Positions 45,501-55,800 of a stretch of 64,000 nucleotides of DNA are shown here, in pieces (the stretch's first letter is position 1; every line of letters starts with the position of its first letter). The stretch is from Aricia agestis (lineage: Eukaryota > Arthropoda > Insecta > Lepidoptera > Lycaenidae): NCBI RefSeq assembly GCF_905147365.1, contig NC_056409.1:16931001-16995000 (forward strand). Reading direction: 5' to 3'. Position numbers and translations under genes: made by a program. The notes beneath the pieces were generated by a model. The model was not told where the DNA came from and searched no databases. It saw only the letters and a list, made by a program, of their open reading frames with translations.

Positions 45501-47597
45501 CATTCAGTAACTAACTGACCTTCTTAGACTCATCCACGTCAGCCATCACGAAACAGCGACTGTGACATTCGCAACACCTAGAGTTACATCAGAAAAACCT
45601 TTACTGTGAAACTCAGCAACCCAGACTGATAAACATGAGACATTGTATAAGGTGTGAAAAAATCTGTTGCGGATATTTTGGGCTTGTGATCTACTGCTTT
45701 ATAATGATATTTAAAAAAAAAATCATACTGAAAGTATGAGCATAAGCACAACGCAAAGTCAAGTACTAAAACGTCTTAACATAAGCAGCAAATCATGAAT
45801 TCAATATATCCGTAGTTAATTGTACCACACCTTATACTTCTTTCTACTCGAACGACAGTTAAAAAGTAATCGGTGTTTTGTCACTGATGTAAAGGTTTTT
45901 ACGAGTCGGAAACAGTCGTTGTGAATGAGAAGCAAAAATGCTGTTCTATATCGTAGGGTGAATCGAACGAAACGAGAATAAAGATGGCCAACCAGCGCGC
46001 GCACGAGCTCCTCAAGTAAACGACGGCAGCACACATACACACTACACACGTCTCGTGGTACTGGCCGGTTATTCTTCATTCTTTTATTTAAAAAAATGTT
46101 TTTATGGCAACCAGTATTTGCCAACGTAATACGACTGTTTGTATTCCATTTTTAAATCTTAAAAAACAAACATATCTGCAAAATTCTTTTTTTATTGAAT
46201 CTAGACTTTCTACCGGCCACAACGTATATCAATATTCAAATAATTAATCCCGTAATTATTAAACTATTTAGATCGTGTTACAATGTTAATATTATACTCG
46301 CGTGTAAGTGAATCATCAAGCATTAGTGTATTGTCTAGATATGCTTCACGACATTGTTAAAGGAATTTCATCATGAAAGAAGTATGTTTATTTTTTTATA
46401 TTTTGTATTTTTATTTATTGTGGTATTAAATTTTGTATTGTGTTTTTATTAAACCTTATGTTCTTATTATAAAATGTATTAAAGCACTAATGAAACTCCA
46501 CACACTGGGTTTAACTTTCGAGTAAAAACATTTAAAAGTTGTCATGTTACTAACAGTCTCATAGAAGTTGTAATAGATATCGCATTAGATTTGGAATCTA
46601 AAACAGTTTTGACGGTAAAGAAATGTGATAATAGTTTGAAATTATGTAAATAGTTTTTAGAATAACGTGTTTATAGGATCCAAACAATTAGATCCTTGTC
46701 CTCTATAAAAGTGTCAATTTGATTATATAAATTATTTTATTCTGTATTAAACCTTTTTTTAATTTTCTTTAAGTTTGTTTCTAAATCTTATCATAAATCA
46801 ATTATACTTCCTATTGTAATATGTTTGCTTCTGTGGAAAACTTCATCAGTATTCTTGTAATCTATCTAGCTATTATAATATTATAGATACTTTTAGATGT
46901 AAATTAATTTATGAATTATTAGCAATAAAGGAGACTTACGTTTTACGTTACTTTTGTTTTTATTATTAAAAAACGAACATGCGAAAACTATTACCCTAAA
47001 ACATCACCTTATAAAAACATAATCATGCATAACCTATAAAAATTGCAAAATTTCTATGATTACGTATTCACCACGAGACACACATACACACAAACACAAC
47101 CGTCTCCGGCAACAACTGTAAGTATATTGTTTTATTCAAGGCACTTATTAAAGCACAGCTTATGAGAGCACTAACAATGCTTGTATTTTATAAAATAAAA
47201 CTAATATAAAAATATGAACAGCTGAAGTTGTTTCTGTAATACCAAATGGGTTTTCTAAAAAAGTATTATGGATACAATTTTGACTGTTTTTGTAATTATA
47301 ATATTTTGTTCTTTATTTACTGAAATTGTACCATATTTTTTGTCTGAAACTATAACTTTGTTTTTTTTTTTAATTTTACTTATTAATGGAAACTCCACTC
47401 TTATAAATCCAAAATGCCGATTTACAGTGATTATTATTATTTATTGAATCATGTATTTAGTGATCATCATAATCACCTTTCACGATGAAAAGTGACGTAT
47501 AACTTATATAATCATTTTTATGTGTTTATAGGGTGAGAGCAATGAGACGCGCATAGCGGTCGCGAACCAACGGGCGAACAAACTCCTCAAGTCCTAA
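36430..47597 (+). CDS. Snap25: Snap25: synaptosomal-associated protein 25 (Qbc-SNARE), complete coding gene with alternative exons
   Basis: SNAP-25 supplies two of the four SNARE helices (Qb and Qc) that, with syntaxin and synaptobrevin, drive synaptic vesicle fusion at the plasma membrane. Coding exons are 36430-36519, 37025-37066, one of three 49-nt cassettes (38838-38886, 39769-39817 or 40687-40735), 41432-41549, 41884-42012, 43853-43997, and one of two last exons (45957-46019 or 47532-47597). All junctions use GT-AG and phases agree, giving 211 or 212 residues, close to the 212 of fly Snap25. Domains: Qb SNARE helix about residues 15-85, a linker with the cysteine cluster KCCGICVLPC (palmitoylation membrane anchor), and Qc SNARE helix about 145-210. 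The start ATG lies one base after an acceptor, so the 5' UTR must be in upstream exons. What is seen: sequence, exons and phases. Known: family role. Inferred: exclusive use of the cassettes. Confidence 0.95.
37025..37066 (+). CDS. Snap25: Snap25 second coding exon (residues 31-44)
   Basis: A 42-nt exon, phase 0 at both ends, between 'ttccag' and 'gtgagt'. It encodes SLESTRRMMQLCEE, matching SLESTRRMLALCEE of fly Snap25 and SLESTRRMLQLVEE of vertebrates. It is the constant exon immediately before the three alternative cassettes. The cysteine in QLCEE is shared with fly. Confidence 0.93.
38622..38697 (+). promoter_or_regulatory. Possible intronic RNA stem before cassette A
   Basis: 'gaggacatctt' at 38622-38632 is the exact reverse complement of 'aagatgtcctc' at 38687-38697. 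The 54-base loop is GC-rich. The stem lies about 140 nt upstream of the cassette A acceptor. An 11-bp match over this distance can arise by chance, so a role in splicing is only a suggestion. Confidence 0.25.
38838..38886 (+). CDS. Snap25: Snap25 alternative cassette A (residues 45-60), canonical insect version
   Basis: The acceptor 'ggtttag' precedes 49 nt ending in phase 1 before the donor 'gtgagt'. It encodes SKEAGIRTLVALDDQG, the fly Snap25 sequence. The next constant exon begins AG-CAA-TTG, so the final G completes a GAG codon (E). Residue 59 is the zero-layer glutamine (Q53 in human numbering, offset of 6). Because 49 is not a multiple of three, skipping this cassette or adding another shifts the frame. 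Confidence 0.93.
39769..39817 (+). CDS. Snap25: Snap25 alternative cassette B (residues 45-60), divergent version
   Basis: The acceptor 'atgtatag' is followed by 49 nt and the donor 'gtaaga', with the same length and phase as cassette A. It encodes SEDAGGQALHMLSHQG, identical to A at 7 of 16 positions. The kept residues are mostly those facing the helix bundle (S45, G49, L56 and Q59 in window numbering). Charged surface residues differ: K46 becomes E, and D57/D58 become S/H. The intact splice sites, open frame and retained core argue for a used exon, but the glycine and histidine changes leave open a decaying copy. Strong GC content lies just upstream. Confidence 0.72.
40687..40735 (+). CDS. 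Snap25: Snap25 alternative cassette C (residues 45-60), vertebrate-like version
   Basis: The acceptor 'gttgtag' is followed by 49 nt and the donor 'gtaagc', again ending in phase 1. It encodes SHEVGMKTLVMLDEQG, 10 of 16 identical to cassette A. Its second half, TLVMLDEQG, matches vertebrate SNAP-25 exactly, which argues strongly for selection. Core layer residues and the zero-layer glutamine are kept. Spacing from cassette B (918 bp) is close to the spacing of A to B (931 bp). Confidence 0.88.
41432..41549 (+). CDS. Snap25: Snap25 constant exon: end of Qb helix and cysteine-rich palmitoylation region
   Basis: A 118-nt exon from the acceptor 'gtgacag' to the donor 'gtacgt'. With the G carried from a cassette it reads EQLDRIEEGMDQINADMREA, continuing to KNLSGMEKCCGICVLPCNK (last codon split). 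The four clustered cysteines are the expected palmitoylation sites that anchor SNAP-25 in the plasma membrane. The sequence is nearly identical to fly Snap25. Confidence 0.95.
41884..42012 (+). CDS. Snap25: Snap25 constant exon: linker between the SNARE helices
   Basis: A 129-nt exon from the acceptor 'attttcag' to the donor 'gtgggt'. It reads GASFKEDDGTWKGNDDGKVV then NNQPQRVMDERNGIGPQAGYIG, ending with two bases of an arginine codon. This is the flexible linker; fly has NKSQSFKEDDG at the start where this gene has NKGASFKEDDG. The K codon is split across the upstream junction (AA+A). Confidence 0.94.
43001..43310. mobile_element. MITE with 29-bp perfect inverted ends and 9-bp target duplication
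   Basis: The 29 bases at 43001-43029, starting 'ataaagttaatatacctagc', are exactly the reverse complement of 43282-43310. The flanks carry the same 9 bases, 'gcccgaaac', at 42991-42999 and 43311-43319. No coding capacity is visible in 310 bp. A target duplication of this length is compatible with Mutator-like families. It sits in a Snap25 intron. Confidence 0.75.
43317..43394. repeat. Palindrome with 18-bp perfect arms
   Basis: 'aacgcgtttaaacagatt' at 43317-43334 is the reverse complement of 43377-43394. The 42-bp spacer is AT-rich. It directly abuts the MITE at 43001-43310 and may be a separate small inverted-repeat element. Confidence 0.6.
43853..43997 (+). CDS. Snap25: Snap25 constant exon: most of the Qc SNARE helix
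   Basis: A 145-nt exon from the acceptor 'cgttccag' to the donor 'gtaact'. It encodes RITNDAREDEMEENMGQVNT and then MIGNLRNMAIDMGSELENQN with RQIDRINRK. The glutamine in ENQNRQIDR is the second zero-layer glutamine (human Q174). It ends in phase 0, so either last exon can follow. Confidence 0.95.
43998..45956 (+). other. Snap25 intron before exon 7a
   Basis: It holds a decayed LINE-tail-like fragment at about 44,165-44,345 ('cgggactcaaagtatcaca', 'aaatcggttcagcggttgcc') and a MITE at 44,681-45,038. 45,040-45,956 is unique AT-rich sequence with nothing recognisable. Confidence 0.5.
44681..45038. mobile_element. MITE with 19-bp inverted ends, TAA target
   Basis: The left end 'ggcccgattcgaccaaact' (44681-44699) and right end 'agtttggtcgaatccgccc' (45020-45038) are inverted with 17 of 19 matches. 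TAA is present on both outer sides, which fits a PIF/Harbinger-type 3-bp target. Shorter inverted pieces with 'gagtaaaattttactcc' words lie inside. There is no coding capacity. Confidence 0.6.
45957..46019 (+). CDS. Snap25: Snap25 alternative last exon 7a, ending ...ANQRAHELLK
   Basis: The acceptor 'atatcgtag' is followed by GESNETRIKMANQRAHELLK and TAA (20 residues). The ending resembles fly (ANQRAHQLLK). A poly(A) signal AATAAA at 46924-46929 would give a 3' UTR of about 0.9 kb. It shares the GESNETRI start with exon 7b but differs at KM versus AV and HE versus NK. If exon 7a is skipped, exon 7b is used. Confidence 0.88.
   Translation, partial: GESNETRIKMANQRAHELLK
46020..47531 (+). other. 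Snap25: 3' UTR of exon 7a and intron before exon 7b
   Basis: After the exon 7a stop the DNA is AT-rich and free of recognisable mobile elements. AATAAA occurs at 46924-46929, a likely cleavage signal for the short transcript. The rest up to 47531 would be intron for transcripts ending in exon 7b. No open frame of interest was seen. Confidence 0.6.
46924..46929 (+). terminator. Poly(A) signal for Snap25 exon 7a transcripts
   Basis: Canonical AATAAA about 0.9 kb after the exon 7a stop, in 'agcaataaagga', followed by T/GT-rich sequence (46950-46962). Confidence 0.5.
47532..47597 (+). CDS. Snap25: Snap25 alternative last exon 7b, ending ...ANQRANKLLKS
   Basis: The acceptor 'gtttatag' is followed by GESNETRIAVANQRANKLLK, one further serine and TAA (21 residues). 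The IAVANQRA stretch matches fly Snap25. A long AT-rich, repeat-poor stretch follows, with AATAAA at 47888, 49309 and 49739, suggesting a 3' UTR of up to 2.1 kb. The exon is the second of two alternative C-termini. Confidence 0.9.
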   Translation, partial: GESNETRIAVANQRANKLLKS

Positions 47598-47715
47598 AGA
47601 GCTCGACGATGGAATTCAAACTGGCCGGAATTGATGTACAAAATGGCGTTGATATTTTCAGTGTCTCTAAAGTTCTACATATTATCCCTTTTAGTGTATA
47701 CCTGTTGATTAACTG

Positions 47716-47778
47716 TTTAACTAAAGCTTGTATAATATACAAGCTTTAGTTAAAAGTACACATATTATGTGTACTTTT
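47716..47778 (+). repeat. Twin hairpins in the Snap25 3' UTR
   Basis: An 18-bp perfect stem (47716-47733 with 47737-47754, 'tttaactaaagcttgtat') has a 3-base loop. It is followed directly by an 11-bp stem (47752-47762 with 47768-47778, 'aaaagtacaca'). The stems share three bases and are 120 nt after the exon 7b stop. Confidence 0.6.
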
Positions 47779-49705
47779 ACAGTGCTTACATGAAACTCTA
47801 TAAAATGCTTTGTCCTCAAGCTTTTCAAATATGTTCTGACGTATCCAAAATGATGTTTGCTAACCTAAAGCGAGTTATGTAAAATTAAATAAAAACTTGA
47901 GTTACGCAACTTTTGCTCTGTGGCTGTGAAATTGAAACGTCATTTTGTGCTATTGTTAAAATTTGGCACACACTATGTACTAATTATTTTTGATTTAAAC
48001 ATCTCGTTAAAGAATGTAGTGTGCGCTTAACTTTGTACGTAATGTAATGCAATCAATAATGTTGTATTAATAATTTGAATATATCATTAAAGTTAACCCT
48101 AGAAACTTACTCTGCTCTAGTTCATGTATACCTTAGTGAAAATATGGCCCTTCGAATAATCGAACGCTTCTATAAGATTTTGATCCCGTATTAAGATAAG
48201 CTCGCAATAATGTTTGTCTAAAATTATTGTTGACGTAATACTGAATTTTAATCTCGATAATATCACATTAAATGTGATTAAAATCAAACTATTGATGTAA
48301 TGTTTTCAGTTCTACTGTTATCGAAGTATGCCTATAATTGCCTATAAAGTTTTGTGAGATTATTTTGACTGTGGAATATTACATCATAATATCTAGTCTC
48401 TTGTGGCGTTCTTAATGCGAGGCTTATGTATATTATGGATCCTTTTTCTTAGACAGTGGAAGCGAAGTAGTTTTTTTTCGTTGTGTTAAAACTCTTGGCG
48501 TATTCTTCTTCAAAGCAAATACGCTAAGGGTTTAACATGATTACTTTTTATTAGTAAGTACGCAAAGGTGGACGTTTCTTCGCTTCGACAATTTTATTGT
48601 ATGCTTATGATAATTTCGACGAGTGTCGCACTTAGGTTACGATTTCTTTAACGTGCCAAATGGTTTCTTCACTTTTAATTTGCGTTAAACTCCAGCTATT
48701 CTGTATGCACGTAATATAAGAATGTACCAATTTAGCTCAAAATAGAACAGATATTTTGGAAAAATAGTTGTCTTCAAAACGTGTTAATATTTTCTCGAAC
48801 CGTATATATACATAGTTATAGATGTTTTAATATTAACATATAGTGAGATTATTATTGTTACATATTAACGTTAACAGAATGTTTAATACGAAGTTCACGG
48901 CGTGTAGTGCCCACTCGACCGGTACTCGTTTCTATCTCGCTTTGTATATTTTAAATTATTTAGCTTTAGGTTAAGATTAATGGTGCCTAAAATATATTTT
49001 CTGATGTAATTATAATTGAAATCGTTTGATGTTACGGCGCTTTGTTACCTTGAGTCTGTAAAATTTGATTTCCAGTTCGGTTGGCCACGGTGGGTAGCTG
49101 GCAATTCGCAACGTTCGTACTACCGGTTGTAACGTTTAATGTGATTAACTTGAATGCAATAGTATATTAATAGTTGAGCATTTAAAAACTTTAATAATGT
49201 ATCTTGTATATTGTCGTAAGGGAGTCGTACCGGCCTTAGGAGTTACGGATAGTTAGGATGGTAAAGCTCGATATAACGCTAGGGTACACAGGGTCACGAT
49301 TTATTTTCAATAAAAATGAACTTTAAGCGTATCGCGGTAAGGTTCGTATTGCATAGCGAGTGACCCTCTGTACGAGTAATTAAGGTTTTTTGAAATTTTC
49401 TCTATGTCTCTCTCGATCGTTAATAGCGTAAGTGTTAGTGTGGTAACACGAGATGTATCTATATATTCCAAAAGATTTAATCGTATCCTCTTTGCATATA
49501 AACTTGTTAAAACACTACGAGTAATCAGAATAGAGTTGTACCTCCCGCCTGCGCAAATATATCCAGTATACCTACTCAGCCTGACACTATATTATGTATC
49601 TAGTATCGACGATATAGACATATATTTTCTCTAAGAAATAGTATAGTTAGAGGAAAGTGTTAATTTCTAATTATATTATTGATTTGTTAAAAATTCTCAC
49701 CTCGT

Positions 49706-49711
49706 TTTATT
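49706..49711 (-). terminator. Poly(A) signal of the ZIP gene
   Basis: Plus-strand 'tttatt' in 'cgttttattttcg' is AATAAA on the minus strand, 130 nt beyond the inferred ZIP stop codon. Confidence 0.45.
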
Positions 49712-49738
49712 TTCGTCTCCCAGAGTGTTGCGATTGGA

Positions 49739-49744
49739 AATAAA
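49739..49744 (+). terminator. Distal poly(A) signal for Snap25
   Basis: AATAAA in 'ggaaataaaaagc'. If used, the Snap25 transcript runs past the ZIP gene's own poly(A) signal on the other strand (49706-49711). Confidence 0.4.
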
Positions 49745-49841
49745 AAGCGAACTATAACAACAGTAAAAATATAATATTTACAATGACTAACATAATAAAT
49801 AACACTTTAAAAGCAGGAACTGACCTCACCAGGTATTGCTT

Positions 49842-49849
49842 TTAAGCAT
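49842..49849 (-). CDS. ZIP transporter terminal exon with 8 coding bases
   Basis: On the minus strand 'ttttttcttttcag' is followed by AT-GCT-TAA. Joined to the T left from the upstream exon this adds Tyr-Ala and stops, so the protein ends ALVEMYA just after helix 8, as expected for ZIP proteins. The polypyrimidine tract is excellent. An AATAAA on the minus strand at 49706-49711 follows 130 nt later. Transcript evidence would settle it. Confidence 0.6.
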
Positions 49850-52800
49850 CTGAAAAGAAAAAATAACAAAAATTTTGACTTAAGTATATCACAAAATAAT
49901 TTCAGCTAATATCAATTTGAAAGGAAGTTATAAAATATCTATGAAATGATACACATAAATATTAAGATTGGGAGATGCATAATCATTGAATAACTTACCT
50001 CTTTAGTTGTTTATTATTATTCACTTACACTGGTAAGTCAATAATAAACTTGTATGATGGTACAATGGTGCAGGTAACTGTACCACCATTGTATCATCCT
50101 ACAAGTATATGAAGCAAAATAAGAAAAAAAAATTGATTAAGCAAAAACTTACACATCTCCACTAAAGCCTCGAGTATGACCATGAGCGCGAACCCAATGA
50201 CGGAGCACACGAACTGCATTAACCCGGTGCGGTCCTGCCGCCACACCTCGAAGAAAACCACGTACACTAGCGTGCCGCACGCCAGACCCTGTAACAGTAC
50301 ATAGTTCCTATAGTGACCAATAGATGGCAGCACTGAGGTTTGCTATAGAATTAATTTCTTACCCGCCTGTGGTAGAAAGATTATTCAATTGTATGTAATA
50401 CTAGATGACCCCCGCAACTCCGCCAAAATTAGTTTATCCGAGAACCGTACATTTTTCCGGGATAAAAAGTAACCTATATCCTTTCCCGGGACTCAAAGTA
50501 TCTCTGTGAGCGGTCTTGCCGTGAACAACGACAACGTAACAGATCCACATTTTCGCATTTATATTAATAGTATGGATGTATGTGAAATGTTTCTTTGACG
50601 TATTCTAGACTACTCGAGTTTCTAGCTCCAGTCTCATTGTACGAGGGCTGCTATTTATGTATCCGGAATTAAAAAAAGAAACAAACATATATCATTTAAT
50701 ATGGTTTTATTGCTTTTCAAAATATTCGCCGCGATGATCGACACACTTTTGCATACGCTGGAACCAATTTTCATAGCACTTTTTCCATTCTGATTGAGGT
50801 ATCTCCAAAACGTGCATTTTGAACGCATCAACAGCCTCTTCGCGGCTCGAAAAACGTTGACCACGTAATTTGTTCTTCGCGTATGGAAATAAAAAGAAAT
50901 CGTTAGGTGCCAAATCAGGGCTGTACGGCGGATGACCAGTCAATTCGATCTTTTGACCCTCCAAAAACTGAGTTGTTTCAGCTGAGGTGTGACAGCTAGC
51001 ATTGTCGTGATGTAATATGATTCTGCGTTGTCGGTTGTCCTTTTTTATTTCTTCAAAGACTTCTGGTAAACAAATGGTCGTATACCATTCAGAATTAACC
51101 GTTTTACGATTCTCTAATGGCACTGTAGCCACATGTCCATTAATTCCAAAAAAACAGGCGACCATTTGCTTCAAAGTACTTTTTGCACGAGTAACTTTTG
51201 TTGGTTTCGGCTCATCTTGGAACACCCACACCGTTGACTGTTGTTTAGTTTCGGGGTCATATGCATAGATCCAAGATTCATCACCTGTGTAGATATTATA
51301 AACGGCTTTTCACGTACCACGGTTGTATTTTTTATCATTTTTTTGCACCAATCGACACGAGCCCGTTTTTGATCGATTGTCAAGTTGTGCGGAATCCAAC
51401 GCGAACATATTTTTTTTACAGCCAAATGTTCGTGTAATATCTTATGTATGCTCGTCATACTTATGCCTAAGGACGCCTCTATCTCGCGATATGTAACATG
51501 ACGATCACGCATTATTAGTTCCCGCACAGCATCTATATTTTGTGGGACAACAGCTGTTTTTGGGCGACCTTCTTTATTTTCATCCGTGAGCATAGACCGC
51601 CCACGATTAAACTCACTGTACCAGTGATAAACAGTGGTTTTTGATGGTGCTTCATCCCCAAAAGTTGCGGTGAGTTGAATAAAGCACTGTTGTTGATTTA
51701 GCCCACGCCGAAAATCGTAGTAAATCATTGCACGAAAATGTTCACGCGTTAAATCCATGGCAAATGAAGACACGCAATTTTCAAAATGACGCCACAATGG
51801 AAAAATAATTGACAGTCACATGTTGGTCACATGAAACAAAATGTATTCTTCAACCAAAGAGTTCTATTTTCAAATGTTGTAATTACTTTTTAAATATTGT
51901 TCTTGTAAGTGGCCAGTTCCGGATACATAAATAGCAGCCCTCGTAGGCTGAAGTTTTTACATGTTTATAATACATCCCCAGTCTCCTTGTTCCAGAGACT
52001 CGAAAACTGCGTGCAGTCGCTCCTACGACTGAAGTTATTGCAATTTTTTCATTTCCAAGTAATGTTTAGCCGTTAGGTTATAAAAAGTAAGTAAAGAATA
52101 TAATTATTTAATTTAAACTCAACAATGTGTATGCTAACATTGATAAACATTATAATTATGGAATTAAGAGATCTGTTAAAATTCGTTTTTATGAAAAAAG
52201 TCATTAGGGATTCTCTTGTGTAGCTTTTGTAAGTGTACCTACTACCTACCTACTACCGCCTGTCTAGTAGTTTCTGAAACATTGCAAAAAATTGCAAGTG
52301 TATAATATAATATTTATTATTAGGAATTTCTAACGATTTTTTTTTGCTTTAAAAACATAATATAAGTATATTTGCTCGGTCAAAACACATTTTTGAGATA
52401 AAAATAAAGAATAAATCAAACAACAAACAACTTTAGTAATTCCGGTACGTGACTGATAACAGATTATAAATTAACTTTAACGCTAAGAAAAACATAATTA
52501 TTTACAAAAGTATAAAGACCTCTTAAGCATTTATTAGAGAGTAGACACTATCACAACCGCAACTTTGTTGCTCCAATTTATCGCGGCGGACCCATACATT
52601 TTTTTTGGGGTAAAGTGTCATAATATTATGTTCTTTACCGGGACTTAAAGTATGTCCATACCAAAGAAAATCGGTTTAGCGCTTTGGGCGTGAAGTGGTA
52701 ACAGACAGACAGACAGACAGACTTTCGCATTTATAATAAAAATTAATAAGTATACATACCTATTAGGATGGATATAAGTACTTAGAGAAAATGTTGGCTG

Positions 52801-55800
52801 ACATACCCTGCACGTTATACCTAATAAGTATTACATAGTACAAACCCATAGTTCATAATAATTAATAGGTAAGTATGTCTGAAAATAAAGACATTTTTTA
52901 TACTTAACTAGTTTTCAGCAACGATAGTAATGAGTAACCTACCCAACTAAAAGTGATAACCGATAACGATGTTACTGTTCGGAGTTATGCAATACTAATT
53001 ATTATAACTAAAAATTGTGACACAAAGTGCATACTTACCGATTACCGCGTAGATGTCTCCTTACTTCCGAAAATTCTTATCAAGATTGATTTAATAGAGT
53101 ACTCAGATAAAGGCGCATTTATAAAATAATTATAAATCGATACCGGTCAATTGTCGTAAAGTTTAGGACATTTTAGCGAAAATGCGTTATATTATGTCTA
53201 GACTCTAGCTTAGTATTATAGTGTGTGTGGCAAAGTGCGCCCACCCCTGCGCCATATCATATAGCCATTCCATACTGCTGATTGTAGATTTCCAATCAGC
53301 AGAATGGAAAAATGGTTATAATATTGCTCACTCGTCACACTCACTATATTTAAAAAAATGAAATTTTCCGGTATCGATATATTTTTTTCCTCCTCTGGTA
53401 AGTGTATAAACCTTTCCTGGACTGCCACAAATATTTCACGACTAAAATTAGCCAAATCGGTTCAGCTATTGTTGAGTATATAGCGAGACTAACAAAATTT
53501 AAATTTCATTTTGATTTTCTATATTATATATGAAAAAAAACGACAAAATTAATGTGCCATTTCTTTATTACACGGTTAAGTTTATATATAGGTACGTACC
53601 TAAATTTAAATTGGTAGCGTATAATATTGAATTGGCAAAACTTTTTTTTGGTTTCTAAGATTAAAATAAATTGAAACTGAGTATACCACCCACACCAATT
53701 TATGTTAACACCAAGAAGGAAGATGTAGGCCACTTCTAAATGAATAAACACAATTTGTTGAGGAATATCATGCGTTTCCTGTGTCCAGTGACGAAACACA
53801 TTTGGTTTTTCTGGGCTTGCTTGCGCCTGCCTGGGTTAAAGCAGGCCTTCTCTTTTATAAATACGAAGAGTTTTAGCTTATCCATTATAGGCAGATAATA
53901 TCAAAGAATTTTAAAGGTTTCAAGTTGGTTACCGCCATCAATCCTGGCTACTACTACTATAGTAAATTATACTGGGTGCAATTAAATCTACCGGCCAAAT
54001 TTTTTTAGGGCTTAGATATCATTAGGACTTAGGAGAGTCCATATTTTAACCCAAAAAATAGGATGTTAATTTTTTAACAATAACATTTATGACTTAACCC
54101 ACAGCCCACTTAAAATCGTTGCAGAACGGTCACTTCGAGACGGTGGGGAGGGCCTGGGAGGCGCGTTTTCTCAACACCACAATAATTAATGGATGTCCAT
54201 TGTCCAATGTGTGTTTTTTTGGAAAACTTTCGGAAGCTATTTCTCAACATTTTAATACTGAGTGATTATTCGTATAAAAGAAAAAAACGTGTATTTTTAT
54301 TTTTAACCAGGAACAATATTATACCTACTTAAGTATCGAAATTTGGCCGGAAGGTTTAATTGCACCCTGTATATACTATAGTAAATAAGTAGCCTAAAGT
54401 AATATCGTAAAGTAGACGAAATTATATAACTAGTATTAGGTACCTTAAGAGGAGTCCACACCGCCCTTTTTTCCATACAAACGTTGTCCCCTGTTTCCTC
54501 CCTGGATAATGCTAGTAGAGTTATAATTTTTTTCCTGAATATCTACGGCCACTAATACAATGTCCCTATGTTTTATTTTTTTTTTCATAATTTAATTATT
54601 AAATAAGATATGAACGTTCAAAAACCCAAAAAAATGGCCAGATTTTCCGCTGTGTTCAAACGTCCAGAAAACAGATTTGGCTAGATTATAAAAAAAAGCA
54701 AAACATAGGAACACAGCTCAATCCTTTTTTAATCTTTAATGAAAAAACTACTTAAATCGGTTAAATTTTGGAGAAGGAATCAGGGGACAACGAATCGTTG
54801 ATTTTCTGGATTTTCTGCAGTTGTCTCTATCGCGTTCTGCGGTATAGGCTTGAGGTAAGAGAGACAGCTATAGATATTACACGTACTTTTTTTTCATTTC
54901 TCTAGCCCCTGGTGTATCCTCTTAAGCGCTTATTTACCTGAAGAACAACAGAATAGATGCCAGCTTGAGTCGCTCCTGCGCCGCCGACCAGTAGGATTCC
55001 GACTCCAATGCCCAGGGCAGAGACGAAGGAGAAGGTGAAGATGTAGACCAGCGAGAGCCACCTCTTGGTGCCGGCAGCTAGCAGTTCCACGCCGATACAG
55101 AACGCAATGATGTACTTATGTGCTGACACCGCGCCGAACATGTACCTGAAATTTTAGTTTTTTAAGTGTAATGTAGGCACGGGTAGTACCCAGGATTTTA
55201 GCTAGACAGCATACCTGTTTCGCGAAGATGGTCGGTCTGGTCTAGTATATTGGAATTTGGAACAAAAAATCATGAAAATCGACTTTTATAATTTACTAGC
55301 TGTCCCTGTGAACTTTGTGTTAAAAGTTAAAACCTTCCCTGGACTTCTACGAAGATTTTAAGACTCAAATTAGCCCAATCCGTTCAGCCGTTTTCGAGTT
55401 TTAGCGTTACTAACACAATTGAAAATCCATTTTTATATATATAGATTAATCTGACTTTGATTTTGATTTTTTATTTTGAAGAGATATTTTGTTTCCAAAA
55501 CTTCATTTTGCGCAAAGTAGGTAGGTAACACGTTTTTAATTCCCACTTGGCAGGGAGATTGACGTTTATTTTAATAAATCTTCTATTTACTGCCCCTACC
55601 TGGGTACGCCCATGAATGTAGACAGTGACGGATTAACCCTTAATCAAATTAAGCAATTGCCTAGGGCATCACGTCTGAGGGGGCACCAGAAGAAAGACAA
55701 AAAACATCCCGTCCAGACGTCCTTAGGGCATCACGTCTCACGTCTCCAATAACCTGTTTTTAGGTGGTAAAAGTTTATAGACCGATTCTAGTTTACATAC

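Larger units (their letters stand above)
47598..49760 (+). other. Snap25: Likely 3' UTR of Snap25 exon 7b
   Basis: About 2.1 kb following the stop codon with no interspersed repeat, in contrast to the rest of the window. Poly(A) signals AATAAA are at 47888-47893, 49309-49314 and 49739-49744. Two adjacent hairpins lie at 47716-47754 and 47752-47778. Long 3' UTRs are common for neuronal insect genes. The end point is inferred, not seen. Confidence 0.5.

Noticed and set aside
50094..50152. Extension of the ZIP C-terminus by CKFLLNQFFFLILLHILVG
   Set aside because: The exon is followed by an excellent donor (gtaagt) and a matching terminal exon exists; the extension is AT-rich intron, though intron retention is kept as a finding.
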